Notes: generated by a model from the sequence alone, not told the origin. Positions 8,785 to 17,924 are shown, counted from the first letter of the stretch. The stretch: DNA of 64,000 nt from Eubacterium sp. CAG:274 (GCA_000432155.1 FR888508.1:158041-222040), one strand, 5' to 3'. Program-made: numbers and translations.

Positions 8785-10263
8785 ATGGATACAAACAATG
8801 CTATTAAGATAAATGATAATGATAACGTTGTTGTAGCCCTTCGTAATATTACTGCTGGCGAAGAAATCTTCGGTGTAAAAGCAGTTGACAATATCGACAG
8901 GGGCCATAAAATGGCCCTTGTTGACATTAAAGAAGGGGAAAACATCATTAAGTATGGCTATCCAATTGGTCATGCTACACAGGACATTAAGGCTGGCGAA
9001 TGGGTACATTCTCACAATGTAAAGACTAACCTTAGTTCTACGCTTGAATACACTTACAATCCAAAACTTAAAGATATTCCTGTTACTAGAAAAGACACTT
9101 TTATGGGCTATGTTCGTAAAAATGGCGAAGTTGGTATCAGAAATGAAATTTGGGTTGTTAATACTGTTGGTTGTGTAAATGGTGTTTCTAATGCTATTGT
9201 TGCTGAAGCTAATAAGCGTTTTGGTGGCAGAGTTGACGGTATTTATAACTTCGTTCATCCATATGGCTGTTCTCAGCTTGGCGAAGACCACGAAAATACT
9301 CAGAAGCTCTTAAAGGGTATGGTAAATCACCCTAATGCTGCCGGTGTTTTAGTTCTTAGTTTAGGTTGCGAAAACAACAACCTTAATGAATTTAAAAAGG
9401 TTCTTGGCGAATGGGACGATGAAAGAGTTAAGTTCTTAGTTGTTCAGGACCACGAAGACGAAATTGAAGCTGCTATGGAAGAAATGGGCAAGCTTGTTGA
9501 ATATGCTGAACAGTTTAAGCAGGAAGAATGTCCAGTATCTAAGTTAGTTATTGGTCTTAAATGTGGTGGTTCTGACGGTTTATCTGGTATTACTGCTAAC
9601 CCTCTTATCGGTAGAATTTCTGATATTATGGTTGCTAATGGTGGTAAGACAGTTCTTTCAGAAGTACCAGAAATGTTCGGTGCTGAAACTATGCTTATGG
9701 ATAGATGTAAAACTCCTGAGCTTTTCCAGCAGACAGTTGACCTTATTAACAACTTTAAGGAATATTTCCTTAGCCATGGCGAACCTGTAGGCGAAAATCC
9801 ATCTCCTGGTAACAAAAAAGGTGGTATCACAACTCTTGAAGATAAGTCACTTGGCTGTACTCAAAAGGGTGGTACTTCAAATGTTATGGGTGTATTAAAG
9901 TACGGCGAAAAGGCTGTTGCTGACGGTCTTTCTCTCTTACAGGGTCCTGGTAACGACATCGTAGCTATTAGTGGTATGATGGCATCAGGTTGCCACATTA
10001 TCTTATTCTCAACTGGTAGAGGTACTCCTGTTGGTTCACCTGTTCCTACAGTTAAAATTGCAACTAACACTCCACTTGCTGAAAGAAAGTCTAACTGGAT
10101 TGACTGGAATGCAGGTAGATTAGTTGAAGATAAAAAGATGGACGAATATGCAGAAGAATTCTTCAAGTATATCCTTGATGTTGCTTCTGACAGAAAGAAA
10201 ACTAAAAACGAAATTAATGGATATAGAGAAATTGCTATCTTTAAGAATGGCGTAACTTTATAA
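8785..10263 (+). CDS. uxaA: Altronate dehydratase
   Basis: Iron-dependent dehydration of D-altronate to 2-keto-3-deoxy-D-gluconate, the third step of the galacturonate branch. The 492-residue protein has the fused architecture of the family: a small N-terminal SAF-like domain (about residues 5-95, beginning VVALRNITAGEEI) and the large UxaA catalytic domain, with conserved stretches LKCGGSDGLSGITANP and SGMMASGCHIILFSTGRG. ATG 8785 follows a GGAGG site; the gap to uxaB is 22 bases. The bias towards AAG and GGT codons matches its operon neighbours. Confidence 0.94.
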   Translation: MDTNNAIKINDNDNVVVALRNITAGEEIFGVKAVDNIDRGHKMALVDIKEGENIIKYGYPIGHATQDIKAGEWVHSHNVKTNLSSTLEYTYNPKLKDIPVTRKDTFMGYVRKNGEVGIRNEIWVVNTVGCVNGVSNAIVAEANKRFGGRVDGIYNFVHPYGCSQLGEDHENTQKLLKGMVNHPNAAGVLVLSLGCENNNLNEFKKVLGEWDDERVKFLVVQDHEDEIEAAMEEMGKLVEYAEQFKQEECPVSKLVIGLKCGGSDGLSGITANPLIGRISDIMVANGGKTVLSEVPEMFGAETMLMDRCKTPELFQQTVDLINNFKEYFLSHGEPVGENPSPGNKKGGITTLEDKSLGCTQKGGTSNVMGVLKYGEKAVADGLSLLQGPGNDIVAISGMMASGCHIILFSTGRGTPVGSPVPTVKIATNTPLAERKSNWIDWNAGRLVEDKKMDEYAEEFFKYILDVASDRKKTKNEINGYREIAIFKNGVTL

Positions 10264-10309
10264 TTCATTTGTATAAAAATCTAATTTATTTTTGGGAGGA
10301 CACAAAAAA

Positions 10310-11713
10310 ATGGGTTTTATTGATGAAAATTTCTTATTAAAAACTGAAACTGCAAAGAAGTTATTTAACGACTATGCAAAGAACGAGCCTATTTATGATT
10401 TCCATTGTCACTTAAATCCACAGGAAATTTATGAAAACAAGAACTTTGAAGATATTTCTGATGTATGGCTTGGTGGCGACCACTACAAGTGGAGAGCTAT
10501 GCGTTCTTTAGGTGTACCTGAAGAAGAAATTACTGGCAAGAATGCTGACAAGCTTAACAAGTTTGTAAAGTGGGCTGAAACTATTCAGTATGCTATTGGT
10601 AATCCACTTTACCATTGGACTCACCTTGAACTTCAGAGATACTTCGGTATTTACGAACCTTTAACAAAGGACAATGCCGTTGAAATTCACGACAAGATTA
10701 ACGAAATGCTTGCTAAGCCTGAATTTAAGGTAAGAGAACTTATCAAGCGTTCTAATGTTAAGGCTATTAACACAACTGATGACCCTGCTGATTCACTTGA
10801 ATGGCACAAGAAGCTTGCTGCTGAAGAAACTGCATTCAAGGTATATCCAGCTTGGAGACCAGACAAGGCTCTTAACATTGATGCTCCAACATATGCTGAC
10901 TACATCAAGACTCTTGGTGCTACAGAAAATACTGAAATCAAGACTTTTGCTGACTTAAAGGCTGTTCTCGTTAAGAGAGCTGACTTATTCGATTCTCTTG
11001 GTTGTAAGGCATCTGACCACGCATTTACTTATGTTCCATTTAGAAAGGCTGACGAAGCTGAAATCGATTCTATTATCGCATCTGCTCTTGCTGGCAACAA
11101 GCCAAGTGTAGAAGATTGTGAAAAGTATAGAACTATGCTTATGTTATTCTTAGGCGAAATGTACGCTGATAGAAACTGGGCTATGGAAATTCACTTAAAT
11201 ATCAAGAGAGATAACAACACTAGAAGATTTGAACAGATGGGCCCTGATACTGGTTTCGACTGTATCTCTGACTGGTCAACTGTTGAAGGTTTAACAGGTC
11301 TTTTAGATGCTCTTGACTACAACAACAAGTTACCTAAGACTTTATTATTCGCTGGTAACCCTGCTGATAATCAGGTATTTGGTACAATCCTCGGCTGTTT
11401 CCAGGGACCTGAAGCTGCATCTAAGATTCAGTTCGGTACTGCTTGGTGGTTCAATGACAACAAGGACGGTATGGAAGCTCAGATTAAGGCACTTGGTAAC
11501 TTAGGTGTACTCGGTAAGTTCGTTGGTATGCTTACTGACTCAAGAAGTTTCTTATCTTACCCAAGACACGAATACTTCAGAAGAATTCTTTGTAACATCA
11601 TCGGCGAATGGATTGAAAATGGCGAATATGCTAATGACATCGAATTTGCTGGTAAGTTAGTTTCTGATATTTGCTACGGTAACGCAGCTAAATACTTCAA
11701 CTTAGATAAGTAA
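10310..11713 (+). CDS. uxaC: Uronate isomerase (glucuronate/galacturonate isomerase)
   Basis: Interconverts D-galacturonate and D-tagaturonate (also glucuronate and fructuronate), the entry step of the pathway. The 467-residue protein belongs to the amidohydrolase-like superfamily; the metal-binding motif YDFHCHLNP is near residue 30, and the conserved HLNIKRDNNTRRFEQMGPDTGFDCISD region is in the second half (shown here only by its flanks: residues HLNI and DTGFD). The longer reading from 10292 starts inside the ribosome site GGGAGG, so ATG 10310 is the better start. Last gene of the operon, followed directly by a terminator. All three enzymes needed to make 2-keto-3-deoxygluconate from galacturonate are here; the kinase and aldolase are not in the window. 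Confidence 0.94.
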   Translation: MGFIDENFLLKTETAKKLFNDYAKNEPIYDFHCHLNPQEIYENKNFEDISDVWLGGDHYKWRAMRSLGVPEEEITGKNADKLNKFVKWAETIQYAIGNPLYHWTHLELQRYFGIYEPLTKDNAVEIHDKINEMLAKPEFKVRELIKRSNVKAINTTDDPADSLEWHKKLAAEETAFKVYPAWRPDKALNIDAPTYADYIKTLGATENTEIKTFADLKAVLVKRADLFDSLGCKASDHAFTYVPFRKADEAEIDSIIASALAGNKPSVEDCEKYRTMLMLFLGEMYADRNWAMEIHLNIKRDNNTRRFEQMGPDTGFDCISDWSTVEGLTGLLDALDYNNKLPKTLLFAGNPADNQVFGTILGCFQGPEAASKIQFGTAWWFNDNKDGMEAQIKALGNLGVLGKFVGMLTDSRSFLSYPRHEYFRRILCNIIGEWIENGEYANDIEFAGKLVSDICYGNAAKYFNLDK

Positions 11714-11725
11714 TTCTATTTAATC

Positions 11726-11758
11726 AATAGGGTGGGTTCTTAACCTGCCCTATTTTTT
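11726..11758 (+). terminator. Terminator of the uxaBAC operon
   Basis: AATAGGG...CCCTATT hairpin with inner GGTT/AACC pairing, followed by TTTTTT at 11753-11758. Confidence 0.8.
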
Positions 11759-11770
11759 ATAATAAATAAA

Positions 11771-11907
11771 ATGCAAATATTTACTATTACTGCCTATAAC
11801 GCAGATTATATTTTAGCAAAAGAAGAAAACTTTCAAAAACTATAGATATTTTAAATGAAAATGGCTATAAAATAATATGGAGAAAATATAAAATTATTTG
11901 CAATTGA
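11771..11907 (+). pseudogene. Gene remnant, possibly the end of an ACT-like domain
   Basis: An ATG reading (MQIFTITAYNADYILAKEEN, then a stop at 11843) continues in another frame as TIDILNENGYKIIWRKYKII to a stop at 11905-11907. Read together across one frameshift, the tail looks like the last helix and strand of an ACT domain, but only about 45 residues are left. There is no good ribosome site. It overlaps the start of the following acetyltransferase. I regard it as a decayed fragment and the ACT idea as weak. Confidence 0.3.
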
Positions 11908-12340
11908 TTACAGAACCCCTAACCTTGTTAAACAATTAATACATTTATGGGAAAAGACCGTAAAAGCAAGCCATAACTTTTTATCAGACGATGAAATTCA
12001 GCAAATAAAAAAATATGTTCCAGAAGCATTAAACAATATTCCACATTTAGTTGTTGCTAAAGATGATTTTGATACCATTGTTAGTTTTATGGGAATTGCT
12101 GAAAATAAATTGGAAATGTTATTTGTAGCAGATAATGAAAGAGGAAAAGGCATAGGAAAAGCATTAATTAAATATGGCATATCAAATTATAATATTAATG
12201 AATTGACTGTAAATGAACAAAACCCTCTTGCCAAAGAATTTTATGAGCATATGGGATTTATGGTTTATAAAAGAACAGATTTAGATGAACAAGAGACCCA
12301 ATATCCTATACTATATATGAATCGAGAGGTAAATGAGTAA
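11888..12340 (+). CDS. GNAT acetyltransferase (YjaB-like) with an ATA in place of the start codon
   Basis: Predicted acetyl-CoA-dependent N-acetyltransferase. From 11888 the frame codes for 150 residues, the length of Escherichia coli YjaB, and it matches that type along its length: a helix with LWEKTVKASHNFL, the acetyl-CoA loop ADNERGKGIGKALI, and the C-terminal VNEQNPLAKEFYEHMGF. No ATG, GTG or TTG exists in frame between the upstream stop (11873) and Met at 12089, which lies mid-domain. At the expected start there is GGAG (11879-11882), five bases, then ATA AAA, which looks like an ATG changed to ATA. Either a rare ATA start is used or the gene has lost its start and is a very young pseudogene. 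Confidence 0.6.
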   Translation: MKLFAIDYRTPNLVKQLIHLWEKTVKASHNFLSDDEIQQIKKYVPEALNNIPHLVVAKDDFDTIVSFMGIAENKLEMLFVADNERGKGIGKALIKYGISNYNINELTVNEQNPLAKEFYEHMGFMVYKRTDLDEQETQYPILYMNREVNE

Positions 12341-12392
12341 TAATAATGCCTTTTGAAGATTATAATTTCAATTTAAAGGAGAAGGAATACAA

Positions 12393-13448
12393 ATGAAAAA
12401 TATGTCTAAAACAGCTATAATATACGCAATATTAGCAGCAGCCTTATATGCTATCAACATACCTTTATCTAAATTGCTTTTAAATCACATACCCCCAACA
12501 TTAATGGCCGGCTTTTTATATTTAGGTGCTGGTATAGGTATGTTTTTGCTTTCTATAATACACAAAGAAAACGATGAAACACAAAAATTAACCAAAGCTG
12601 AATTGCCCTACACTTTAGGAATGATAGTTTTGGATATTGCAGCACCTATTTTTTTAATGTTTGGTTTAACAATGACAAATTCAGCTAATGCATCACTTTT
12701 AAACAACTTCGAAATTGTTGCTACATCAATTATAGCTTTAGTCTGTTTTAAAGAAATTATATCTCCAAAATTGTGGACTGCAATATTATTTATAACTGTA
12801 TCTACAATTATACTTTCCTTTGAGGATATGTCAGCCTTTGCATTTTCAAAGGGTTCACTCCTTATCCTCTGTGCCTGTGTATGTTGGGGTTTTGAAAACA
12901 ACTGTACCAGAAAATTATCTAGCAAGAGTTCTACAGAAATTGTTGTCTTAAAAGGCTTATTCTCAGGTATGGGTTCTCTCATAATAGGTTTAGTAATAAA
13001 AGAAAGTTTACCTAACATTAAATTTATACTTGTTACATTACTTTTAGGCTTTATTTCTTATGGATTAAGTATTAAATTCTACATTATGGCACAAAAATAC
13101 CTTGGGGCAGCAAAAACAAGTGCATATTACGCTATTTCGCCATTTTTAGGGGTTATTTTCTCTTTTGCATTATTTGGTACTGCAATAGAAATAAACTTCT
13201 ATATTGCCCTTGTATTGATGATTATAGGTACAGTATTGGTAACTCATGATACAATACAGTTACAACATTCTCATGAGCATATACATGTACATACTCATAT
13301 GCACACTCATAGTAATGGTGTAACTCATTGTCACGAGCATAGTCACACTCATTCTCATCTTCATATACATAATAGCAATACTGAAGAACACAGCCACACA
13401 CATAAGATTGAAAACTTGCCTATACATAATCATATACATACAATATAA
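12393..13448 (+). CDS. EamA/DMT-family transporter with histidine-rich tail
   Basis: Ten-helix drug/metabolite transporter of 351 residues with two EamA repeats (about residues 10-135 and 155-288). The membrane part ends near TVLVTHDTIQ; the remaining roughly 65 residues hold 22 histidines in His-x-His patterns (HSHEHIHVHTHMHTH and later HEHSHTHSHLHIH). Such a tail normally binds Zn, Ni, Co or Cu, so a link to metal export, metal buffering or metal sensing is likely, although EamA proteins mostly move organic solutes. A good AAGGAG site precedes ATG 12393. It is convergent with hom, with a shared terminator between them. Confidence 0.85.
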   Translation: MKNMSKTAIIYAILAAALYAINIPLSKLLLNHIPPTLMAGFLYLGAGIGMFLLSIIHKENDETQKLTKAELPYTLGMIVLDIAAPIFLMFGLTMTNSANASLLNNFEIVATSIIALVCFKEIISPKLWTAILFITVSTIILSFEDMSAFAFSKGSLLILCACVCWGFENNCTRKLSSKSSTEIVVLKGLFSGMGSLIIGLVIKESLPNIKFILVTLLLGFISYGLSIKFYIMAQKYLGAAKTSAYYAISPFLGVIFSFALFGTAIEINFYIALVLMIIGTVLVTHDTIQLQHSHEHIHVHTHMHTHSNGVTHCHEHSHTHSHLHIHNSNTEEHSHTHKIENLPIHNHIHTI

Positions 13449-13493
13449 AAAACACCTCCAAAGGAATTTTAATTTTCCCTTGGAGGTGTTCTA
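13449..13493. terminator. Bidirectional terminator between the EamA gene and hom
   Basis: Inverted repeat AACACCTCCAA / TTGGAGGTGTT (13451-13490) flanked by A-rich and T-rich ends, serving convergent genes on both sides. Confidence 0.8.
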
Positions 13494-13514
13494 TTTACTA
13501 AGGAATTAATTTTC

Positions 13515-14798
13515 TTAGTTCTTGTAAACTCTGATTATTGAAGAAATTTCATTAATCATAGACATACCATTGAAAATTGTTATAGCATCTCTGAAGTTCT
13601 TTTCAAGAACTAAGTCTGTAATAACAACTAATTCAGCAAGTCCATTTTTCTTAGTTTTCTGAATAACTCTATCAATACCAACATCGTTATTACCAAGAAC
13701 ACTAGCTACACTTGCAAGAACGCCTGGCTTATCAGAAACCTGCATTCTGAGGAAGTATTTGCACTTTGTGTCTTCTATATTCTTAATTGGAATAGACTTG
13801 TAGCAAGTGCAACCAATTCTTGCTGTACAGTTGTGTATAATATTTCTAGCTGAATCAATAACATCACCCATAATCGCACTAGCAGTTGGAAGTTCGCCAG
13901 CACCTCTACCCATAAACATAGCATCATCAACAGCATCGCCATGAACAAAAACAGCATTAAATGAATCATTAACTGTAGCTAATGGGTGATTTGATGATAT
14001 AAGCATAGGATGAACCATAACTTCAATACCGTTACCGTCATTTCTTGCAACACCTAAAAGCTTAATTGTGCAATCCATATCCTTTGCATACTTAATATCC
14101 TTTGATGTAATCTTTGTTATACCTTCTGTAGCTACATCATCAAAAGTAACTCTTGTATTAAAGGCAATAGACGCCATAATAGCCATCTTTCTGGCAGCAT
14201 CATAACCTTCAATATCAGCTGTAGGGTCGGCCTCTGCATATCCTAAATCCTGAGCAATTTTTAATGCTTCATCAAAGTCCATACCCTCTTTAGTCATTTT
14301 AGTTAAAATAAAATTAGTAGTACCATTTACAATACCCATAATTTCAGAAATATAATTACCAGCTAAACATTGTTTTAATGGTCTGATAATTGGAATAGCA
14401 CCTGCTACAGCTGCCTCAAAAAGTAAATCACAGCCATTTTCCTTTGCTAATTCCATAAGTGCGTGACCCTTTGATGCAATTAAGTCCTTATTTGCTGTAA
14501 CAATATTCTTCTTAGCCTTTAAGGCCTGTGTAATGTATGTGTTTGCAGGCTCAATGCCACCCATTACCTCTACTACAATATTGATAGAATCATCATTTAA
14601 AATTTCATCAAAATTGTCAGTAAGATATGCTGAATCAATACCATCTCTAGTTTTATTCTTATTTCTTACTAAGATTTTAGCAATTTCAATATTAGCCCCA
14701 ACCTTGTGAATCATTTCATCAGCCTGTTTGTTGATGAGCTTATATACACCTGTTCCAACAGTACCTGCCCCTAATATAGCAACTCTAATTTTATCCAT
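13515..14798 (-). CDS. hom: Homoserine dehydrogenase
   Basis: NAD(P)H-dependent reduction of aspartate semialdehyde to homoserine, the branch to threonine and methionine. The 427-residue monofunctional type: NAD-binding GAGTVGTGVY near residue 10, the catalytic region with GIVNGTTNFILTKM and GYAEADPTADIEGYDA, and a C-terminal ACT domain (about 350-427, LRMQVSDKPGVLASVASVLG), which usually confers threonine feedback control. ATG 14798 follows GGAGG. It has its own promoter, because a terminator (14914-14952) separates it from the lysine genes upstream, although both use aspartate semialdehyde. Confidence 0.95.
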   Translation of the reverse strand: MDKIRVAILGAGTVGTGVYKLINKQADEMIHKVGANIEIAKILVRNKNKTRDGIDSAYLTDNFDEILNDDSINIVVEVMGGIEPANTYITQALKAKKNIVTANKDLIASKGHALMELAKENGCDLLFEAAVAGAIPIIRPLKQCLAGNYISEIMGIVNGTTNFILTKMTKEGMDFDEALKIAQDLGYAEADPTADIEGYDAARKMAIMASIAFNTRVTFDDVATEGITKITSKDIKYAKDMDCTIKLLGVARNDGNGIEVMVHPMLISSNHPLATVNDSFNAVFVHGDAVDDAMFMGRGAGELPTASAIMGDVIDSARNIIHNCTARIGCTCYKSIPIKNIEDTKCKYFLRMQVSDKPGVLASVASVLGNNDVGIDRVIQKTKKNGLAELVVITDLVLEKNFRDAITIFNGMSMINEISSIIRVYKN

Positions 14799-14829
14799 TT
14801 TTATCCTCCTTAGTAAATTTATTTTCTAT

Positions 14830-14858
14830 AGAATACCACACAACTACTATAAAAACAA
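14830..14858 (-). promoter_or_regulatory. Promoter of hom
   Basis: Minus strand TTGTTT (14858-14853), 17-base spacer, TATTCT (14835-14830). Confidence 0.5.
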
Positions 14859-14913
14859 GGTTAAGTTTAAAAGTATTTGATATAAATGTTCCAATAAGGG
14901 ATTTTTTGTAACA

Positions 14914-14952
14914 CAAAAGGCAACCATTTCTGTAAATCAGAAACAGTTGCCT
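14914..14952 (-). terminator. Terminator of the asd-dapA-dapB operon
   Basis: AGGCAAC / GTTGCCT outer stem with an inner TTTCTG / CAGAAA stem, followed on the minus strand by TTTTGTG. Confidence 0.7.
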
Positions 14953-14972
14953 CTTTTATGTTATATTTTGAA

Positions 14973-15731
14973 TTAAATTTCACTCATAACATCCTGCATA
15001 TCGTAGATACCAGGCTTTTTACCCTTTATAAACTTAGCAGCCTTTACAGCACCTACTGCAAAAACTTCCTTACTATGGGCAGAATGAGTAAATTCAATAA
15101 CTTCGTCCTGTCCTGCAAAAATAACTTCGTGGTCACCAACAATAGTACCACCTCTTACAGCAGAAAGACCAAGCTCTTTTCTATCTCTTTTCTGTCTTAC
15201 CTGACTTCTGTCATAAACATATTCAAGGTCGCCACCAACACCTTCGTTTACAGCATCTGCAAGAAGAATTGCTGTACCACTTGGGGCATCAATCTTCTGA
15301 TTGTGATGACGCTCTACAATTTCAACATCAAAGCCAGCCTGATATAAAACATCAGAATACTTCTTTAAAATTGTAGCAATAAGGTTAATACCAAGACTCA
15401 TATTAGCAGACTTAAACATAGCAACCTTTTCAGAAGCCTTTTTAAGCATATCCATTGTTTCATCAGAAAGACCAGTTGTACAAATAACAGCTGGAATATT
15501 CTTTTCTACTGCGTAATCAATAACAGCTGGAACAGCACTTGCAGTAGTAAAATCAATAATAGCATCTGCCTCTACATTACAGTCCTTTATATCAGTAAAA
15601 ACAGGGAAAGGAGCATTTGCACCCGCAATATCAATACCTGCAACGATTTCTGCATCAGCATCTTTATTTACTAAGTCACAAATAACCTTACCCATTTTAC
15701 CATTACATCCGTGCATTATAATTTTTACCAA
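14973..15731 (-). CDS. dapB: 4-hydroxy-tetrahydrodipicolinate reductase
   Basis: NAD(P)H-dependent reductase of the diaminopimelate/lysine pathway. The N-terminal nucleotide-binding motif is GCNGKMG and the family signature ERHHNQKIDAPSGTA is in the substrate domain; about 252 residues, the normal length. A GTG at 15740 is possible but lies only two bases from AAAAGGA; TTG 15731 gives MVKIIMHGCNGKMG, the typical N-terminus, so I prefer it. Third gene of the riboswitch-controlled operon. Its product feeds both lysine and the meso-diaminopimelate used in the cell wall; in spore formers dipicolinate is drawn from the step before it. Confidence 0.94.
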   Translation of the reverse strand: MVKIIMHGCNGKMGKVICDLVNKDADAEIVAGIDIAGANAPFPVFTDIKDCNVEADAIIDFTTASAVPAVIDYAVEKNIPAVICTTGLSDETMDMLKKASEKVAMFKSANMSLGINLIATILKKYSDVLYQAGFDVEIVERHHNQKIDAPSGTAILLADAVNEGVGGDLEYVYDRSQVRQKRDRKELGLSAVRGGTIVGDHEVIFAGQDEVIEFTHSAHSKEVFAVGAVKAAKFIKGKKPGIYDMQDVMSEI

Positions 15732-15765
15732 TCTGTACACATCCTTTTCATAGGTAAAAGTCGTA

Positions 15766-16656
15766 TTAAAGAATACCGAAATCCTTCATAGCCTTTTCAA
15801 GGTTAGCCTTGTTACAATCTTCCATTTCACAAAGTGGAGAACGATAACCACCAGCATTCATACCCATCATATTAAGGGCAGCCTTTACTGGAATAGGATT
15901 TACTTCGCTAAATAAAGCATTTACTAATGGAATAGCCTTTACCTGCATTTCAGCAGCCTTTGCTACATCGCCATTGAGGAAAGACATAACCATATCGTGA
16001 GTATACTTAGGTGCTACATTAGATAAAACAGAAATAACACCCTTACCACCTAAAGATAAAAGTGGAGTAATCTGGTCATCATTACCAGAGTAAATAGCAA
16101 TCTTGTCGCCACAAAGGTTTGCAATCTTAGCAACCTGAGAAAGGTCACCACTTGCTTCCTTAATAGCTACAACATTATCAATTTTAGCAATTTCTGCAAC
16201 AGTTTCAGGCTTGATGTTAAGACCTGTTCTGCCTGCAACAGAATAAACAATAACAGGAATGTTAACACTACCTGCCATAGCTTCATAATATTTAACAAGA
16301 CCCTTCTGAGTAGTCTTGTTGTAGTATGGAGTTACAATCAAAAGACCGTCAGCACCAACTTCTTCGCATTTCTTACAAAGCTGAACACCATGAGCAGTAT
16401 CATTACTACCAGCACCAGCAATAACTGGAATTCTCTTATTAATAACATCAACTGCAAACTTAACAACACTAATCTGTTCTTCATCAGTAAGTGTAGAGGC
16501 CTCGCCTGTTGTACCACAAATAATAATTGCGTCTGTTCCATTTTCTACCTGATATTCAAGCATATTTCTAAGCGAGTCATAGTTTACGCTACCATCAGCA
16601 TTAAATGGAGTAACAATAGCAACACCTGCACCTGTAAAAAGTAAAGTCTTTGCCAT
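15766..16656 (-). CDS. dapA: 4-hydroxy-tetrahydrodipicolinate synthase
   Basis: Condenses pyruvate with aspartate semialdehyde. 296 residues with a TIM-barrel fold; the Schiff-base lysine is in VVAIKEASGD, the GTTGE motif is near residue 45, and the catalytic tyrosine is in VYSVAGRTG. It lies between asd (76 bases upstream, with an 11-bp hairpin in the gap) and dapB (34 bases downstream), so all three share the lysine riboswitch at 17936-18118. Confidence 0.96.
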   Translation of the reverse strand: MAKTLLFTGAGVAIVTPFNADGSVNYDSLRNMLEYQVENGTDAIIICGTTGEASTLTDEEQISVVKFAVDVINKRIPVIAGAGSNDTAHGVQLCKKCEEVGADGLLIVTPYYNKTTQKGLVKYYEAMAGSVNIPVIVYSVAGRTGLNIKPETVAEIAKIDNVVAIKEASGDLSQVAKIANLCGDKIAIYSGNDDQITPLLSLGGKGVISVLSNVAPKYTHDMVMSFLNGDVAKAAEMQVKAIPLVNALFSEVNPIPVKAALNMMGMNAGGYRSPLCEMEDCNKANLEKAMKDFGIL

Positions 16657-16682
16657 TTATATCAATTCCCTTCTATATTCAA

Positions 16683-16713
16683 TGTCGGAATTGCTTATGT
16701 ATCAATCCCGACA
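16683..16713 (-). other. Hairpin in the asd-dapA gap
   Basis: TGTCGGAATTG (16683-16693) pairs with CAATCCCGACA (16703-16713), an 11-bp stem with one G-U in RNA. No T-run follows on the minus strand, so it is more likely an RNA processing or stability element than a terminator. Confidence 0.5.
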
Positions 16714-16732
16714 CAATTATTAATTTAGAAAA

Positions 16733-17839
16733 TTAGTCCATGTAACCCTTTGCTGTAAGAAGTTCAGCAAGAAGAACAGCACCACCTGCTGCACCACGAA
16801 GAGTATTGTGGCTCATAGAAACCATCTTGTAATCATACTGGTTAGATTCTCTAAGACGACCACAAGAAATAGCCATACCACCATCAATTTCACGAGCAGT
16901 CTTAATCTGTGGCTGGTCAGGCTGGTCCTTTTCAGTATAAACATGAATGAACTGCTTTGGTGCATGAGGAAGGTTAAGCTTCTGTGGTTCACCAGAGTAG
17001 TCTGCCCACATCTTTTCAATTTCTTCTACAGATGGCTTATTTACGCCGTCCTTGAATGAGAAGAAGATAGCAGCTGTATGACCATTTGATACAGGTACTC
17101 TATAAGTCTGACATTCAATAGAAAGTTCATTAGAAGGTACAATTTCCTTACCTTCAATCTTACCAAGAACCTTGTTAGGTTCTACTTCAGACTTCATTTC
17201 TTCGCCACCAATATATGGAATAAGGTTATCTACCATTTCTGGCCAAGTTTCGAAAGTCTTACCAGCACCTGAAATTGCCTGATAAGTTGTAACTAAAGCA
17301 TGGTCAATAGGATACTTCATATTAATAACAGCCATAGCTGGAAGATAAGACTGTAAAGAACAGTTAGACTTAACGGCAATAAAGCCTCTCTTAGTACCAA
17401 GTCTTTCTTTCTGAGCTGGAATAATTTCAAGATGCTGAGGATTGATTTCAGGAATAATCATAGGAACATCTGGAGTATGTCTATGAGCTGAGTTGTTTGA
17501 AACAACAGGACATTCAGCCTTTGCATAGCGTTCCTCAAGAGCCTTGATTTCATCTTTCTTCATATCTACTGCACAGAATACAAAGTCAACTTCCTTAGCA
17601 ATCTTTTCAACATCATCAGTTGCATTCATAACAACCATATCTGCTACGCTTGCTGGAATTTCTTCGTCCATACACCACTTTGCACCTACTGCATCCTTGT
17701 ATGCCTTACCTGCACTTCTTGGAGATGCTGCAAGAACCTTGATATTGTACCATGGGTGGTCGTGAAGAAGAGTGATAAATCTCTGACCTACCATACCAGT
17801 TGCACCAATAATACCTACATTGTACTTTTCCTTTTTCAT
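16733..17839 (-). CDS. asd: Aspartate-semialdehyde dehydrogenase (archaeal/fungal-type)
   Basis: Reduces aspartyl phosphate to aspartate semialdehyde, the common precursor of lysine, diaminopimelate, threonine and methionine. 368 residues; NADP-binding GATGMVGQRF at about residues 12-21 and catalytic cysteine in KSNCSLQSYLP. The CSLQ form, and the AISGAGKTF region, place it in the archaeal/yeast subclass and not the classic enterobacterial one. First gene after the lysine riboswitch and its terminator, so transcription should fall when lysine is abundant. Confidence 0.94.
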   Translation of the reverse strand: MKKEKYNVGIIGATGMVGQRFITLLHDHPWYNIKVLAASPRSAGKAYKDAVGAKWCMDEEIPASVADMVVMNATDDVEKIAKEVDFVFCAVDMKKDEIKALEERYAKAECPVVSNNSAHRHTPDVPMIIPEINPQHLEIIPAQKERLGTKRGFIAVKSNCSLQSYLPAMAVINMKYPIDHALVTTYQAISGAGKTFETWPEMVDNLIPYIGGEEMKSEVEPNKVLGKIEGKEIVPSNELSIECQTYRVPVSNGHTAAIFFSFKDGVNKPSVEEIEKMWADYSGEPQKLNLPHAPKQFIHVYTEKDQPDQPQIKTAREIDGGMAISCGRLRESNQYDYKMVSMSHNTLRGAAGGAVLLAELLTAKGYMD

Positions 17840-17892
17840 TTTCCTCTCTCCTATATTATATATTTTATTTAATAATAAGTGCTTAATCTGTA

Positions 17893-17924
17893 TAAAAAAA
17901 CAGACCGTTTCGAGCGGTCTGTGC
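17893..17924 (-). terminator. Lysine riboswitch expression-platform terminator
   Basis: Minus-strand stem ACAGACCG / CGGTCTGT (17900-17922) followed directly by seven T residues, between the riboswitch aptamer and asd. Confidence 0.85.

Noticed and set aside
8686..9291. 201-residue minus-strand frame opposite uxaA/uxaB
   Set aside because: It covers the junction of two certain genes on the other strand; its composition is a shadow of their codon bias and there is no ribosome site.
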